This document shows positions 1-7,821 of a DNA stretch of 64,000 bases, piece by piece; position 1 is the first letter of the stretch, and each line of letters starts with the position of its first letter. Both the position numbers and the translations under genes were made by a program. The stretch is from Micromonospora halophytica (GTDB taxonomy: Bacteria > Actinomycetota > Actinomycetes > Mycobacteriales > Micromonosporaceae), in contig NZ_FMDN01000011.1 of NCBI RefSeq assembly GCF_900090245.1, forward strand, positions 1 through 64,000. The letters run 5' to 3'. A model generated the notes under the pieces. The model was given only the letters and a program-made list of their open reading frames with translations. It had not been told where the DNA came from and searched no databases.

Positions 1-2
1 GG

Positions 3-323
3 CCCCGCACCCGACCCGATCGGGTCCTGGCTGACAAGGCGTACAGCTCGAAGGCCAACCGTGACCACGTGCGTCGGCGCGGTATCAAGGCCACCATCCC
101 GATCAAGGCCGACCAGGCCGCCAACCGGCGCAAGAAGGGGTCGAAGGGCGGCCGACCACCCACGTTCGACCCCGTCGCCTACAAGCAGCGTCACGCCGTG
201 GAATGCGGCATCAACCGGCTCAAACGCAACCGCGCCCTGGCGACCCGCTACGACAAACTCGCTGTCCGCTATGAAGCCACCGTGCACATCTCCATGATCA
301 ACGAGTGGCTACCCCGCTTATGA
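3..323 (+). pseudogene. IS5-type transposase, C-terminal fragment (cut by window edge)
   Basis: Reading frame 3 is open from the window start to a TGA at 321-323 and gives about 106 residues of a DDE transposase C-terminus. The stretch reading ADKAYSSKANRDHVRRRGIK, the Arg/Lys-rich GGRPP segment and the late RHAVECGINRLKR motif (likely carrying the last acidic residue of the DDE triad) are typical of actinobacterial IS5-family transposases. The 5' part lies outside the window, so intactness cannot be judged. No terminal inverted repeat can be assigned. The IS end must lie within about 20 bases of the stop, because the next gene starts at 346. Family assignment is from motif recognition only. 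Confidence 0.8.
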
Positions 324-332
324 AACGCGGCC

Positions 333-338
333 TAGCAT
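333..338 (+). promoter_or_regulatory. -10 box for a leaderless start of the SnoaL-like gene
   Basis: TAGCAT sits 7 bases before the ATG at 346 and no Shine-Dalgarno sequence is present. This matches the TANNNT-N6/7-start layout of actinobacterial leaderless genes. The -35 region would fall in the transposase 3' end. Confidence 0.5.
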
Positions 339-345
339 CGGCGGC

Positions 346-750
346 ATGGACGGCGAGCGGGAGCGCAACGTCGAGACGGTCCGGCGGTACCTGCGGACCT
401 TCGTCACCAAGGACCTGGCCGAGTTGGCCGAGGTGGTCGCTGAGGACGTCGAGATCTACGGCTCGGGTACGGCGGTCCGGGGCCGGCAGTTCGTCGAGCG
501 GGCGGTCTCCTCGCCCGGGCTGACCGTGCTCGACCAGGAGATCGTCGAACTCTTCGCGGCCGGTGACCGGGTGGTGGTGTCGTTCGCGCAGACCTATCGG
601 TACGACGCCAACGGCGCGACCACGGTGCAGAGCGGCTGCAAGATGTACCGGCTGGCCGGTGGCCGGATCGTCCAGTTCTGGGGCGAGCAGGACACCTACG
701 GCCTGCTGCGCGGGCTGGGGCTGCTGCCCGACGAGCCGATCCCCTTCTGA
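346..750 (+). CDS. SnoaL/NTF2-like domain protein
   Basis: This 134-residue protein has the length and pattern of an NTF2-like alpha+beta cone: an N-terminal helix pair (residues 1-35), then beta strands around VEIYGSGTAVRGR and the C-terminal RIVQFWGEQDTYGLL. Members bind or turn over small hydrophobic substrates, or only dimerise, and the substrate cannot be told from sequence. It starts 22 bases after the transposase stop. Its last 55 bases overlap, antisense, the 3' end of the convergent DUF6232 gene. The ATG is chosen because a TAGCAT -10 box lies 7 bases upstream. Confidence 0.75.
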   Translation: MDGERERNVETVRRYLRTFVTKDLAELAEVVAEDVEIYGSGTAVRGRQFVERAVSSPGLTVLDQEIVELFAAGDRVVVSFAQTYRYDANGATTVQSGCKMYRLAGGRIVQFWGEQDTYGLLRGLGLLPDEPIPF

Positions 751-1244
751 GGGGACGGCGGCCGGGACGCCGAGGCGGGCGCCGGCACCGGGCGGCGGTT
801 CTCCACGGCCCGCTGCACCGCCCGGTAGATCTGCCCGAAGCGCAGCGCGTCCCCGGTGCGCAGCAGCAGGACGGGCCGTCCGCGCCAGCGGGCCCACATC
901 TCCCACTCTCGGCTGCCCCGCGCGTACGACCGGTCGAGGAACTCGAAGAGGAAGTCGGCGAGCGGGCCGACGGCGAGCCCGACCAGCACCGAGGCGCCCA
1001 CGATGGCGAGGGTGACGGTGGGGCTGCGGTGCAACCAGACGGCGAGCCCGATGCCGAGCGTGGCGGCGACCAGCGGCCCGGCCAGCGCCACGCCGAGCGC
1101 GCCGCGACCGGCGAGCACCCGCCAGTAGCGGCCGCCCCGGCGGTGCCACACCATGCCGATCTCGGCCAGCGGCACGCTGCGCCCGTCGACCCGGATGACG
1201 GTGGAGGTGACCTGCACCGACCTGTCGTCGTAGTACGTGATCAT
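696..1244 (-). CDS. DUF6232 family membrane protein
   Basis: This 182-residue protein begins MITYYDDRSVQVTSTVIRVD and continues with an RVWHRR-like segment, the hallmark I associate with DUF6232. Two hydrophobic spans (about residues 47-70 and 77-97) predict membrane insertion, followed by a basic, Trp-rich cytoplasmic part. The last 35 residues are Pro/Ser-rich and low in complexity, and their final codons run antisense to the SnoaL-like gene. A GGGAG ribosome binding site lies 7 bases before the ATG. Function is unknown. Confidence 0.75.
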   Translation of the reverse strand: MITYYDDRSVQVTSTVIRVDGRSVPLAEIGMVWHRRGGRYWRVLAGRGALGVALAGPLVAATLGIGLAVWLHRSPTVTLAIVGASVLVGLAVGPLADFLFEFLDRSYARGSREWEMWARWRGRPVLLLRTGDALRFGQIYRAVQRAVENRRPVPAPASASRPPSPQKGIGSSGSSPSPRSRP

Positions 1245-1343
1245 CTCTGGACTCCCGGCGGCGGGGTGGACACCTCGACTATGTACCCCAACGAGCCCGC
1301 CCGTAAGGTTGGCACGCGACTTCGACGAGGAAGTGAGGGCAGC

Positions 1344-2117
1344 GTGAGCGAGTTCGTGCGGCTGGAGACCAGGGACGGCATCGGCACCATCCGGCTGGAG
1401 CGGCCACCGATGAACGCCCTCAACACCCAGGTGCAGGAGGAGTTGCGCGCCGCCGCGGCGGCGGCCACGGCCGACCCGGGCGTCCGCGCCGTGATCGTGT
1501 ACGGCGGCGAGAAGGTCTTCGCGGCCGGCGCGGACATCAAGGAGATGGCCGACATGTCCTATGTGGACATGGCGGAGCGGGCCGCCGACCTGTCCAGCGC
1601 GCTCGGCGCGATCGCCCGTATCCCCAAGCCGGTCGTGGCGGCGATCACCGGGTACGCCCTCGGCGGCGGCTGCGAGCTGGCCCTCGCCTGCGACTGGCGG
1701 ATCGTGGCCGAGGACGCCAAGCTCGGCCAGCCGGAGATCAAGCTGGGCATCATCCCCGGTGCCGGCGGCACCCAGCGGCTGGCCCGTCTGGTCGGCCCGG
1801 CCCGCGCCAAGGATCTGATCATGTCGGGGCGGATGGTCGACGCGCAGGAGGCGCTGCGGATCGGCCTGGCCGACCGGGTGGTCCCGGCGGCCGAGGTCTA
1901 CGCCGCCGCGGTCGAGCTGGTGACGCCGTTCCTGACCGGCCCGGTGCAGGCGCTGCGCGCGGCCAAGCTGGCGGTCGACGGCGGCCTGGACATGGACCTC
2001 AACTCCGGCCTGGCCTGGGAGAGTCAGCTCTTCGCGGCGCTCTTCGCCACCGACGACCGGCGCGAGGGCATGGCCGCGTTCGTGGCGAAGCGCAAGCCGG
2101 ACTTCACCGGCCGCTGA
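1344..2117 (+). CDS. Enoyl-CoA hydratase/isomerase family protein
   Basis: A crotonase-fold protein of 257 residues. The oxyanion-hole segments AAGADIKEM (near residue 60) and GYALGGGCELALA are present. Both catalytic glutamates of true hydratases are kept: Glu111 in GGGCELA and Glu131 in QPEIKLGIIPGAGG. This favours syn-hydration of 2-enoyl-CoA in fatty-acid or branched-chain acyl-CoA breakdown. The frame is open far upstream, but crotonase homology begins at the GTG at 1344 (SEFVRLETRDGIGTIRL), with a GAGG-containing leader just before. A strong hairpin follows the stop. Substrate chain length is unknown. Confidence 0.88.
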   Translation: MSEFVRLETRDGIGTIRLERPPMNALNTQVQEELRAAAAAATADPGVRAVIVYGGEKVFAAGADIKEMADMSYVDMAERAADLSSALGAIARIPKPVVAAITGYALGGGCELALACDWRIVAEDAKLGQPEIKLGIIPGAGGTQRLARLVGPARAKDLIMSGRMVDAQEALRIGLADRVVPAAEVYAAAVELVTPFLTGPVQALRAAKLAVDGGLDMDLNSGLAWESQLFAALFATDDRREGMAAFVAKRKPDFTGR

Positions 2118-2126
2118 CCTCGGCGG

Positions 2127-2153
2127 GGCCGGTGACCTCCGGGGTCACCGGCC
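2127..2153 (+). terminator. Hairpin terminator after the enoyl-CoA hydratase
   Basis: A perfect 11-bp GC-rich inverted repeat (2127-2137 with 2143-2153) with a 5-base loop, starting 9 bases after the stop. There is no U-tract, as is common in high-GC actinomycetes. Confidence 0.6.
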
Positions 2154-2235
2154 ATCCGGTCGAGCCGAGAAGTGTTCACATCCCGCGTACCGGCCAGTAG
2201 CGTGTGACTCCGCATCTGTGACGAGGGGAGCGGCG

Positions 2236-3858
2236 ATGACGGAACGGGTCGAGGGTCACGGCGGAGAGCTGGCGCTGGCGGCGCTGCGCGCGCACGGCGT
2301 ACGGGAGATGTTCACCCTCTCCGGCGGGCACGTCTTCCCGCTCTACGACGCCGCCCACCGCAACGACTTCCCGATCTACGACGTCCGGCACGAGCAGTCG
2401 GCGGTCTTCGCCGCCGAGGCGGTCGCCAAGCTCCAGCGTCGACCCGGCCTCGCCGTACTCACCGCCGGGCCCGGCGTGACCAACGGGATCTCCGGCCTGA
2501 CCAGCGCGTACTTCAACGCCTCTCCGGTGCTGGTCATGGGGGGCAGGGCGCCGCAGTTCCGCTGGGGCTCGGGCAGCCTGCAGGAGATGGACCACCTGCC
2601 GCTGGTCGCCCCGGTGACCAAGCACGCGGAGACGGTGTTCAGCGCCGACGACATCCCGCGCGCGGTCACCGCCGCCCTGACCGCCGCGCTGACCCCGCAC
2701 CGTGGCCCGGTCTTCCTCGACTTCCCGCTGGAGGCGGTCTTCTCCGTCGGCGACGCCGACCTGCCGCCGGTCGCCCCGGTCGCCCCGCTCGAGCCCGACC
2801 CGGACGAGGTAGCCCGGGCCGCCGCCCTGATCGCCGGGGCGAGCCGCCCGGTCGTCATCGCCGGCTCGGACGTGTACGCCGGCGCCGCCGTCGACGCGCT
2901 GCGCGCCGCCGCCGAGTCCCTGCAGGTGCCGGTCTTCACCAATGGCATGGGCCGCGGCGCGCTGCCGCCCGAGCACCCGCTCGCCTTCGCCAAGGCCCGT
3001 CGGGTCGCCCTGCGGGGCGCTGACGTGGTCGTGGTGGTGGGCACCCCGCTGGACTTCCGGCTCAGCTTCGGCGACTTCGGCGACGCCAAGGTCGTGCACG
3101 TCGTAGACGCCCCCGGCCAGCGCGCCGGGCACGTCCAGCCGGCCGTCAGCCCCGCCGGTGACCTGCGGCTGATCCTGACCGCCTTCGCCGAGTACGGCGG
3201 CGACCGGGCCGACCACGCCGACTGGGTCGCCGAGCTGCGTACCGCCGAGGACGCCGCGAAGGTCCGCGACGCGGCCGAGATGGCCGCAGAGACCGACCCG
3301 ATCCGGCCGGCCCGGGTCTACGGCGAACTGCGCCGGGTGCTGGCCGCCGACGCGATCACCATCGGCGACGGCGGTGACTTCGTCTCGTACGCCGGGAAGT
3401 ACCTGGAGCCGGCGCAGCCCGGCACCTGGCTGGACCCGGGCCCGTACGGCTGCCTCGGCACCGGCATGGGCTACGCGATGGGGGCCCGCGTCACCCACCC
3501 GGACCGGCAGATCTGCGTGCTGATGGGCGACGGTGCGGCCGGCTTCTCGCTGATGGACGTGGAGTCCCTGGTCCGGCAGAAGCTGCCGGTCGTCATCGTG
3601 GTCGGCAACAACGGCATCTGGGGCCTGGAGAAGCACCCGATGCGGGCCATGTACGGCTACGACGTCGCCGCCGACCTCCAGCCGGAGCTGCGCTACGACA
3701 AGGTGGTCGAGGCGCTCGGGGGCGCCGGCGAGACGGTGGCGAAGGCCGCCGACCTCGGCCCGGCCCTGGCCCGCGCCTTCGACGCCGGGGTGCCGTACCT
3801 GGTCAACGTGCTGACCGACCCGACGGACGCGTACCCCCGCTCGTCGAACCTGGCCTGA
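2236..3858 (+). CDS. Thiamine-diphosphate enzyme, acetolactate-synthase-like
   Basis: This 540-residue protein has the three-domain ThDP-decarboxylase layout. The N-terminal Pyr domain carries the cofactor-activating Glu in VRHEQSAVFAAEAV, then comes a central domain, then the PP domain with GDGAAGFSLMDVES and a downstream VVGNNGIWG for Mg-ThDP. It differs from the operonic IlvB at 56.8 kb and has no regulatory IlvN-type neighbour, so it is probably a catabolic or side-reaction carboligase/lyase, not the biosynthetic acetolactate synthase. The ATG at 2236 follows a GAGGGGAG ribosome site; an in-frame GTG at 2218 is less likely. It is flanked by hairpins and so looks monocistronic. Confidence 0.8.
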   Translation: MTERVEGHGGELALAALRAHGVREMFTLSGGHVFPLYDAAHRNDFPIYDVRHEQSAVFAAEAVAKLQRRPGLAVLTAGPGVTNGISGLTSAYFNASPVLVMGGRAPQFRWGSGSLQEMDHLPLVAPVTKHAETVFSADDIPRAVTAALTAALTPHRGPVFLDFPLEAVFSVGDADLPPVAPVAPLEPDPDEVARAAALIAGASRPVVIAGSDVYAGAAVDALRAAAESLQVPVFTNGMGRGALPPEHPLAFAKARRVALRGADVVVVVGTPLDFRLSFGDFGDAKVVHVVDAPGQRAGHVQPAVSPAGDLRLILTAFAEYGGDRADHADWVAELRTAEDAAKVRDAAEMAAETDPIRPARVYGELRRVLAADAITIGDGGDFVSYAGKYLEPAQPGTWLDPGPYGCLGTGMGYAMGARVTHPDRQICVLMGDGAAGFSLMDVESLVRQKLPVVIVVGNNGIWGLEKHPMRAMYGYDVAADLQPELRYDKVVEALGGAGETVAKAADLGPALARAFDAGVPYLVNVLTDPTDAYPRSSNLA

Positions 3859-3874
3859 GTCGCACGGCCGTGCC

Positions 3875-3901
3875 GCCGTCGTCGGGGTGACCGGCGACGG
3901 C
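3875..3901 (+). terminator. Hairpin terminator after the ThDP enzyme
   Basis: An 11-bp stem (3875-3885 with 3891-3901, one T-G wobble) with a 5-base loop, 17 bases after the stop codon. Confidence 0.5.
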
Positions 3902-4025
3902 CTTCGGCCCGTGGCATAAATCAGCGGAATCCTGGCGTCGGCCGTCGTAACGTCAGCCGAGTGCCCACGGAGTGTCACACCCGTCGGGCACGGTGAGACC
4001 GACCAGCGACGACAGGAGTCTCCGC

Positions 4026-4997
4026 ATGACGTACGCGATCCGTGCCGAAGGGCTGGTGCGCCGGTTCGGCGACACCACCGCCCTGGCCGGGGTCGACCTG
4101 GCGGTCCCCACCGGGACGGTCTTCGGCCTGCTCGGGCCGAACGGCGCCGGCAAGACCACCACGGTACGGGTGCTCGCCACCCTGCTCACCGCCGACGAGG
4201 GGCACGCCACCGTCGGCGGGTACGACGTGCGCCGCGACCCGCACCGGGTGCGCCAGCTCATCGGCCTCACCGGTCAGTACGCCTCGGTCGACGAGACCCT
4301 CACCGGCACGGAGAACCTGCTGCTCATCGGCCGCCTGCTCGGGCTGGGCCGGGCCGAGGCGCGGGCCCGCGCCGCCGAGCTGCTCACCGACTTCCATCTC
4401 GACGACGCGGCCGGCCGGGCGGCCAAGACCTACTCCGGCGGGATGCGCCGCCGCCTCGACCTGGCGGCCAGCCTGGTGGGGCGGCCGCAGGTGCTCTTCC
4501 TCGACGAGCCGACCACCGGCCTCGACCCGCGCAGCCGCAACGAGCTGTGGGACATCGTGCGCAACCTGGTCGCCGACGGGGTGACCGTGCTGCTCACCAC
4601 CCAGTACCTGGAGGAGGCCGACCAGCTCGCCGGCGAGATCGCGGTGGTCGACCACGGCCGGGTGATCGCCCAGGGCACCCCGGAGGAGCTGAAGGCGAAG
4701 ACCGGCGGGCAGGTGCTCGCCGTCCGGCCGGTCGACCCGGCCGACGTGTCGACCGTGGTGGCCGTCGCCGGGGAGGTCGCCGGCACCGTCCCCGAGGTCG
4801 CCCAGAGCACCGTCACCGTGCCGGTGAACGACCCGGGGGCGCTGCCTGCCGTGGTCCGCCGGCTCGACGACGCCGGTGTCGCCGTGGCCGAGTTGGCGCT
4901 GCGCGGCTCCAGCCTGGACGAGGTCTTCCTCTCCCTCACCGGCCACCGGGCCGAGGAGGACACCCCCGTCAACGCGCTCGAGAGGACCCCGGCATGA
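4026..4997 (+). CDS. Daunorubicin-resistance (DrrA) family ABC transporter ATPase
   Basis: A 323-residue ATPase with Walker A GPNGAGKTT, signature YSGGMRRRLDLA, Walker B VLFLDEPTTGLDP and an H-loop region QYLEEADQLA. The C-terminal ~90 residues are the DrrA-type extension found in ABC-2 exporters of drugs, lipids or polyketides. It energises the permease that follows, whose ATG overlaps this gene's TGA (ATGA), so the two are translationally coupled. The ATG at 4026 is chosen for the AGGAG seven bases upstream and homology beginning at YAIRAEGLVRRFG. The exported substrate is unknown; no biosynthetic genes lie nearby. Confidence 0.88.
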   Translation: MTYAIRAEGLVRRFGDTTALAGVDLAVPTGTVFGLLGPNGAGKTTTVRVLATLLTADEGHATVGGYDVRRDPHRVRQLIGLTGQYASVDETLTGTENLLLIGRLLGLGRAEARARAAELLTDFHLDDAAGRAAKTYSGGMRRRLDLAASLVGRPQVLFLDEPTTGLDPRSRNELWDIVRNLVADGVTVLLTTQYLEEADQLAGEIAVVDHGRVIAQGTPEELKAKTGGQVLAVRPVDPADVSTVVAVAGEVAGTVPEVAQSTVTVPVNDPGALPAVVRRLDDAGVAVAELALRGSSLDEVFLSLTGHRAEEDTPVNALERTPA

Positions 4998-5809
4998 CCG
5001 CCGCGACCGCCACCGCGACCGCCCCGCTCGCCCCGGCCCGCCGGCTCGGCGTCGTCGCCGGCCTGCGACACACCCTGACCCTGGCCTGGCGCAGCCTGGT
5101 GCAGATCAAGCACAACCCGATGGAGCTGCTCGACCTGAGCATCCAGCCGGTGATGTTCGTCCTGCTCTTCACGTACGTCTTCGGCACCGCGATCTCCGGC
5201 TCGCCGGGGGAGTACCTCACCTTCGCGCTGCCCGGGATCATCGTGCAGAACGCCTTCTTCGCCACGATGACCACCGGCTTCGGGCTCAACAACGACCTGA
5301 CCAAGGGCGTCTTCGACCGGCTGCGGGCCCTGCCGATCGCCCGTTGGGCGCCGCTGGCCGGGCGGATCCTCGCCGACACGGTCAAGCAGGCCTGGTCGGT
5401 GTCGCTGCTGGTCTCCGTCGGCGCGATCCTCGGCTTCCGGCTGGGCAACGGGCTGGCGGGGCTGCTCGGCGCGTTCGCGCTGCTGCTGGCCTTCTCCCTG
5501 GCCGCGGCCTGGATCTCGGTGCTGGTCGGGGTGCTGGTGGACGAGCCGGACAAGGTGCAGATCTTCGGCTTCATGGTGATCTTCCCGCTCACCTTCACCA
5601 GCAATGTCTTCGTGCCGACCGACCGGATGCCGGGCTGGCTGCAGAACTGGGTGGAGATCAACCCGGTCACCATCCTGGCCGACGCGCTGCGTGGCCTGCT
5701 GGTCGGCGGCCCGGTCGCCGGGCCCGCCCTCCAGTCGGTGCTCTGGGCGGTCGGGATCGCGGCGGTGTTCGCCCCGCTGGCGGTGCGGGCGCTGCGGCGA
5801 CGGGTGTGA
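4994..5809 (+). CDS. ABC-2 type transporter permease (DrrB-like)
   Basis: This 271-residue membrane protein has about six hydrophobic segments. It shows the ABC-2 hallmarks of DrrB: a first span near QPVMFVLLFTYVFGTAISG, then GVFDRLRALPIARWAPLAGR (the cytoplasmic coupling segment), and a C-terminal region with NWVEINPVTILADALRGLLVGG. It forms the channel of the exporter with the ATPase upstream (4-base overlap). A hairpin follows, placed between this gene and a convergent one. Confidence 0.87.
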   Translation: MTAATATATAPLAPARRLGVVAGLRHTLTLAWRSLVQIKHNPMELLDLSIQPVMFVLLFTYVFGTAISGSPGEYLTFALPGIIVQNAFFATMTTGFGLNNDLTKGVFDRLRALPIARWAPLAGRILADTVKQAWSVSLLVSVGAILGFRLGNGLAGLLGAFALLLAFSLAAAWISVLVGVLVDEPDKVQIFGFMVIFPLTFTSNVFVPTDRMPGWLQNWVEINPVTILADALRGLLVGGPVAGPALQSVLWAVGIAAVFAPLAVRALRRRV

Positions 5810-5816
5810 ACCGGAC

Positions 5817-5846
5817 GGCTGGGGTGGTGCGCCGGTCACCCCAGCC
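5817..5846. terminator. Bidirectional hairpin between convergent genes
   Basis: A perfect 10-bp inverted repeat (5817-5826 with 5837-5846) lies between the permease stop at 5809 and the convergent PLDc_N gene ending at 5855. Confidence 0.55.
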
Positions 5847-5854
5847 TCCGCGTC

Positions 5855-6265
5855 CTAGGTCTCGGGGCGGTCGTCCTCGTGGGGTTGCTCGTCCTCGCGG
5901 CGGCGCAGGTCGCCCTCGCGGCGGCGCAGGTCCTCCTCCCAGCGGCGGAACAGGTCCGCGTCCTCGCGGCGGGACTGTTCGGCGATGGACTTGAGGAACT
6001 CCGGGTCGTCGTCCGGCGCGACGGGACGCTTGACCCGCCCGCCCCCGCCCCGGGCCGAGGCCGGACCGGCGGGGGCCGCGGGTGCCGGGCGGCCGGCGAG
6101 GAACCAGGCGATCGACCCGATCAGCGGGAAGACCAGGATGATCAGCACCCAGGCGAAGCGGGGCAGCGCCCGGATCCGCTCCTCCTCGGCGGAGAGGCAG
6201 CTGATCAGCGCGATGACCGCGAGGACGATCTGGATCAGGAAGAGCAGGATGGACAGCCGGGCCAT
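5855..6265 (-). CDS. PLDc_N domain small membrane protein
   Basis: A 136-residue protein with two N-terminal membrane spans (about residues 5-25 and 38-58). The second ends in the IILVFPLIGSIAWFLAGRP motif typical of the PLDc_N (phospholipase D nuclease N-terminal) family. The C-terminal half is charged and cytoplasmic, with a tandem RRWEEDLRRREGDLRRREDE heptad-like repeat likely to form a helix. The start at 6265 (MARLSILLF) is preferred over the ATG six codons upstream because it follows a GGGGG stretch and fits the family. Function is unknown. Confidence 0.75.
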   Translation of the reverse strand: MARLSILLFLIQIVLAVIALISCLSAEEERIRALPRFAWVLIILVFPLIGSIAWFLAGRPAPAAPAGPASARGGGGRVKRPVAPDDDPEFLKSIAEQSRREDADLFRRWEEDLRRREGDLRRREDEQPHEDDRPET

Positions 6266-6293
6266 GCCCCCATGATGGCGCACCCGGGCCCGA

Positions 6294-6596
6294 TCACCAC
6301 ATCGCGCGCAGTACCAGCGGCACGGAGAGCAGCGCCAGCCCGGCGGTGGCCAGGGCGACCAGCGGCAGGGCCCGCGGGCCGACCGGGGTCGGCCCGCTGC
6401 CGGTGGCCCGGTCCCAGCAGGCGGCGAGCGCGCCCGCCCAGAGCAGCACCACCGCCGCCGCGAGCAGCGCGCTGGCGACGTCGCCGGTCAGGGCGAGCCG
6501 GACCGCCAGCACGGTCACCACGGTGAGCGCCAGGGCGGTCCGCCGCCAGGCCAGCCGGGTGCGCTCCGGCTGCAGCCCCGGGTCCCGGGTCGTCAC
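6294..6596 (-). CDS. DUF202 domain membrane protein (second of pair)
   Basis: A 100-residue protein with three membrane spans. It begins with the DUF202 signature DPGLQPERTRLAWRRTALAL (family pattern: ERTxLAWxRTxLA). Its GTG overlaps the TGA of the upstream DUF202 gene, so the two are translated as a coupled pair and may form one membrane complex. Molecular function is unknown. Confidence 0.78.
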   Translation of the reverse strand: MTTRDPGLQPERTRLAWRRTALALTVVTVLAVRLALTGDVASALLAAAVVLLWAGALAACWDRATGSGPTPVGPRALPLVALATAGLALLSVPLVLRAMW

Positions 6597-6988
6597 CCGC
6601 CGAGCCCCTTCACCAGCACCGCCGCCACCAGCAGCAGCGCCCCGAGCCCCACGAGCAGGGCGAGCACGGCCGGGAAGCGGGACACCGGCAGCTCCTCGCC
6701 GAGCCGGATGGCCCGCTCGGTACGCGCCCAGTGGTCCACCGCCCGGACCGCGACGGTGCCGCCGAGCAGCAGCAACGCCACGGCGATCGCCTCGCGCAGG
6801 TGCCGCAGCGGTAGCGGTGGCAGGAACTGGGCGGCGGCCAATCCGCCCGCGATCAGCGCCAGCCCGGTCCGCAGCCAGGCCAGGAAGGTCCGTTCGTTGG
6901 CCAGGGAGAAGCGGTAGTCGGGGGTGGTGCCCACACTCCTGAGTTCCGACGGGTCGAACCACCGCCTGATCGCCTGCCACACGGGCAT
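6593..6988 (-). CDS. YidH/DUF202 family membrane protein (first of pair)
   Basis: About 131 residues from the ATG at 6988 (MPVWQAIRRWFDPSELRSVG); an ATG at 7012 would add eight residues. The core DYRFSLANERTFLAWLRTGLALIAGG is the YidH/DUF202 signature. Three membrane spans follow. It is divergent from the GNAT gene starting at 7024 and overlaps the next DUF202 gene by four bases (GTGA). Start choice is uncertain because neither candidate has a strong ribosome site. Confidence 0.8.
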   Translation of the reverse strand: MPVWQAIRRWFDPSELRSVGTTPDYRFSLANERTFLAWLRTGLALIAGGLAAAQFLPPLPLRHLREAIAVALLLLGGTVAVRAVDHWARTERAIRLGEELPVSRFPAVLALLVGLGALLLVAAVLVKGLGG

Positions 6989-7011
6989 GATTATCCGCTT
7001 TGTTCCCGGCA

Positions 7012-7017
7012 TAGCCT
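7012..7017 (+). promoter_or_regulatory. -10 box for leaderless GNAT gene
   Basis: TAGCCT followed by exactly six bases and then ATG at 7024, with no ribosome binding site. This is a textbook actinobacterial leaderless arrangement. Confidence 0.6.
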
Positions 7018-7023
7018 GGACGG

Positions 7024-7821
7024 ATGACGGATCTTGACGCGCGGACCCTGCGCGACGCCTACGACGCCCAGCTCCGTCCGGACATCCCGGACCCGCTGCC
7101 CGCCGGAGTGACCGTGGAGTCCGACGGCCCGTTGGTGCGGGTCCTCGGCCTCGACCAGCGGGGCTTCCTCACCTACCGGACCCTGGACGGCCTGGCCGGC
7201 GCGGACCTGGACGCGCTGATCGCCCGGCAGGTGGAGTTCTTCCGTGGGCGCGGCGAGGCGGTGGAGTGGAAGCTCGTCGCCCACGACGAGCCGGCCGACC
7301 TGGCCGAGCGACTGCGTGTCGCCGGGTTCGTGCCGGAGGACCAGGAGACCGTCGTGGTGGGTCCGGTGGTGGCGCTGGCCGGCGCCGTCCCGGTCCTCCC
7401 CGACGGAGTACGCCTGCGGGAGGTCACCTCCCGCGCGGACCTGGAGCGGATCGCCGCGATGGAGGAGGAGGTCTGGGGTTCCGGCCGCAGTCACCTGGTC
7501 ACCGGCCTGGAGAAGGAGATCGCGGCCGACCCGCAGTCGATCGCGGTCGTGGTGGCCGAGGCGGGGGAGACGGTGGTCAGCGCCGGCTGGATCCGTTACC
7601 CGGCCGGCACCGGCTTCGGCACCCTCTGGGGCGGCTCGACCCTGCCCGCCTGGCGACGCCGGGGGATCTACCGGGCGCTGGTGGCGTACCGGGCGCGGCT
7701 GGCCGAGCAGCGTGGCCGGACGCTGCTGCAGGTGGACTGCTCGCCGGACAGTAGGCCGATCCTGGAGCGGCTCGGACTCGTCGCGGTCACCACGACCACG
7801 CCGTACGTCTACACTCCGTGA
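7024..7821 (+). CDS. GNAT family N-acetyltransferase
   Basis: A 265-residue protein. The C-terminal half (about residues 125-262) is a GNAT fold. It has the acetyl-CoA pyrophosphate-binding segment LPAWRRRGIYRALVAYRARL (motif A, here RRRGIYRA) and the closing CSPDSRPILERLGLV. The N-terminal ~110 residues have no clear motif and may be a decayed GNAT half or substrate domain. It probably acetylates a small-molecule amine; the substrate is unknown. The TAGCCT box six bases upstream supports a leaderless start. Its TGA overlaps the next gene's GTG. Confidence 0.8.
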   Translation: MTDLDARTLRDAYDAQLRPDIPDPLPAGVTVESDGPLVRVLGLDQRGFLTYRTLDGLAGADLDALIARQVEFFRGRGEAVEWKLVAHDEPADLAERLRVAGFVPEDQETVVVGPVVALAGAVPVLPDGVRLREVTSRADLERIAAMEEEVWGSGRSHLVTGLEKEIAADPQSIAVVVAEAGETVVSAGWIRYPAGTGFGTLWGGSTLPAWRRRGIYRALVAYRARLAEQRGRTLLQVDCSPDSRPILERLGLVAVTTTTPYVYTP

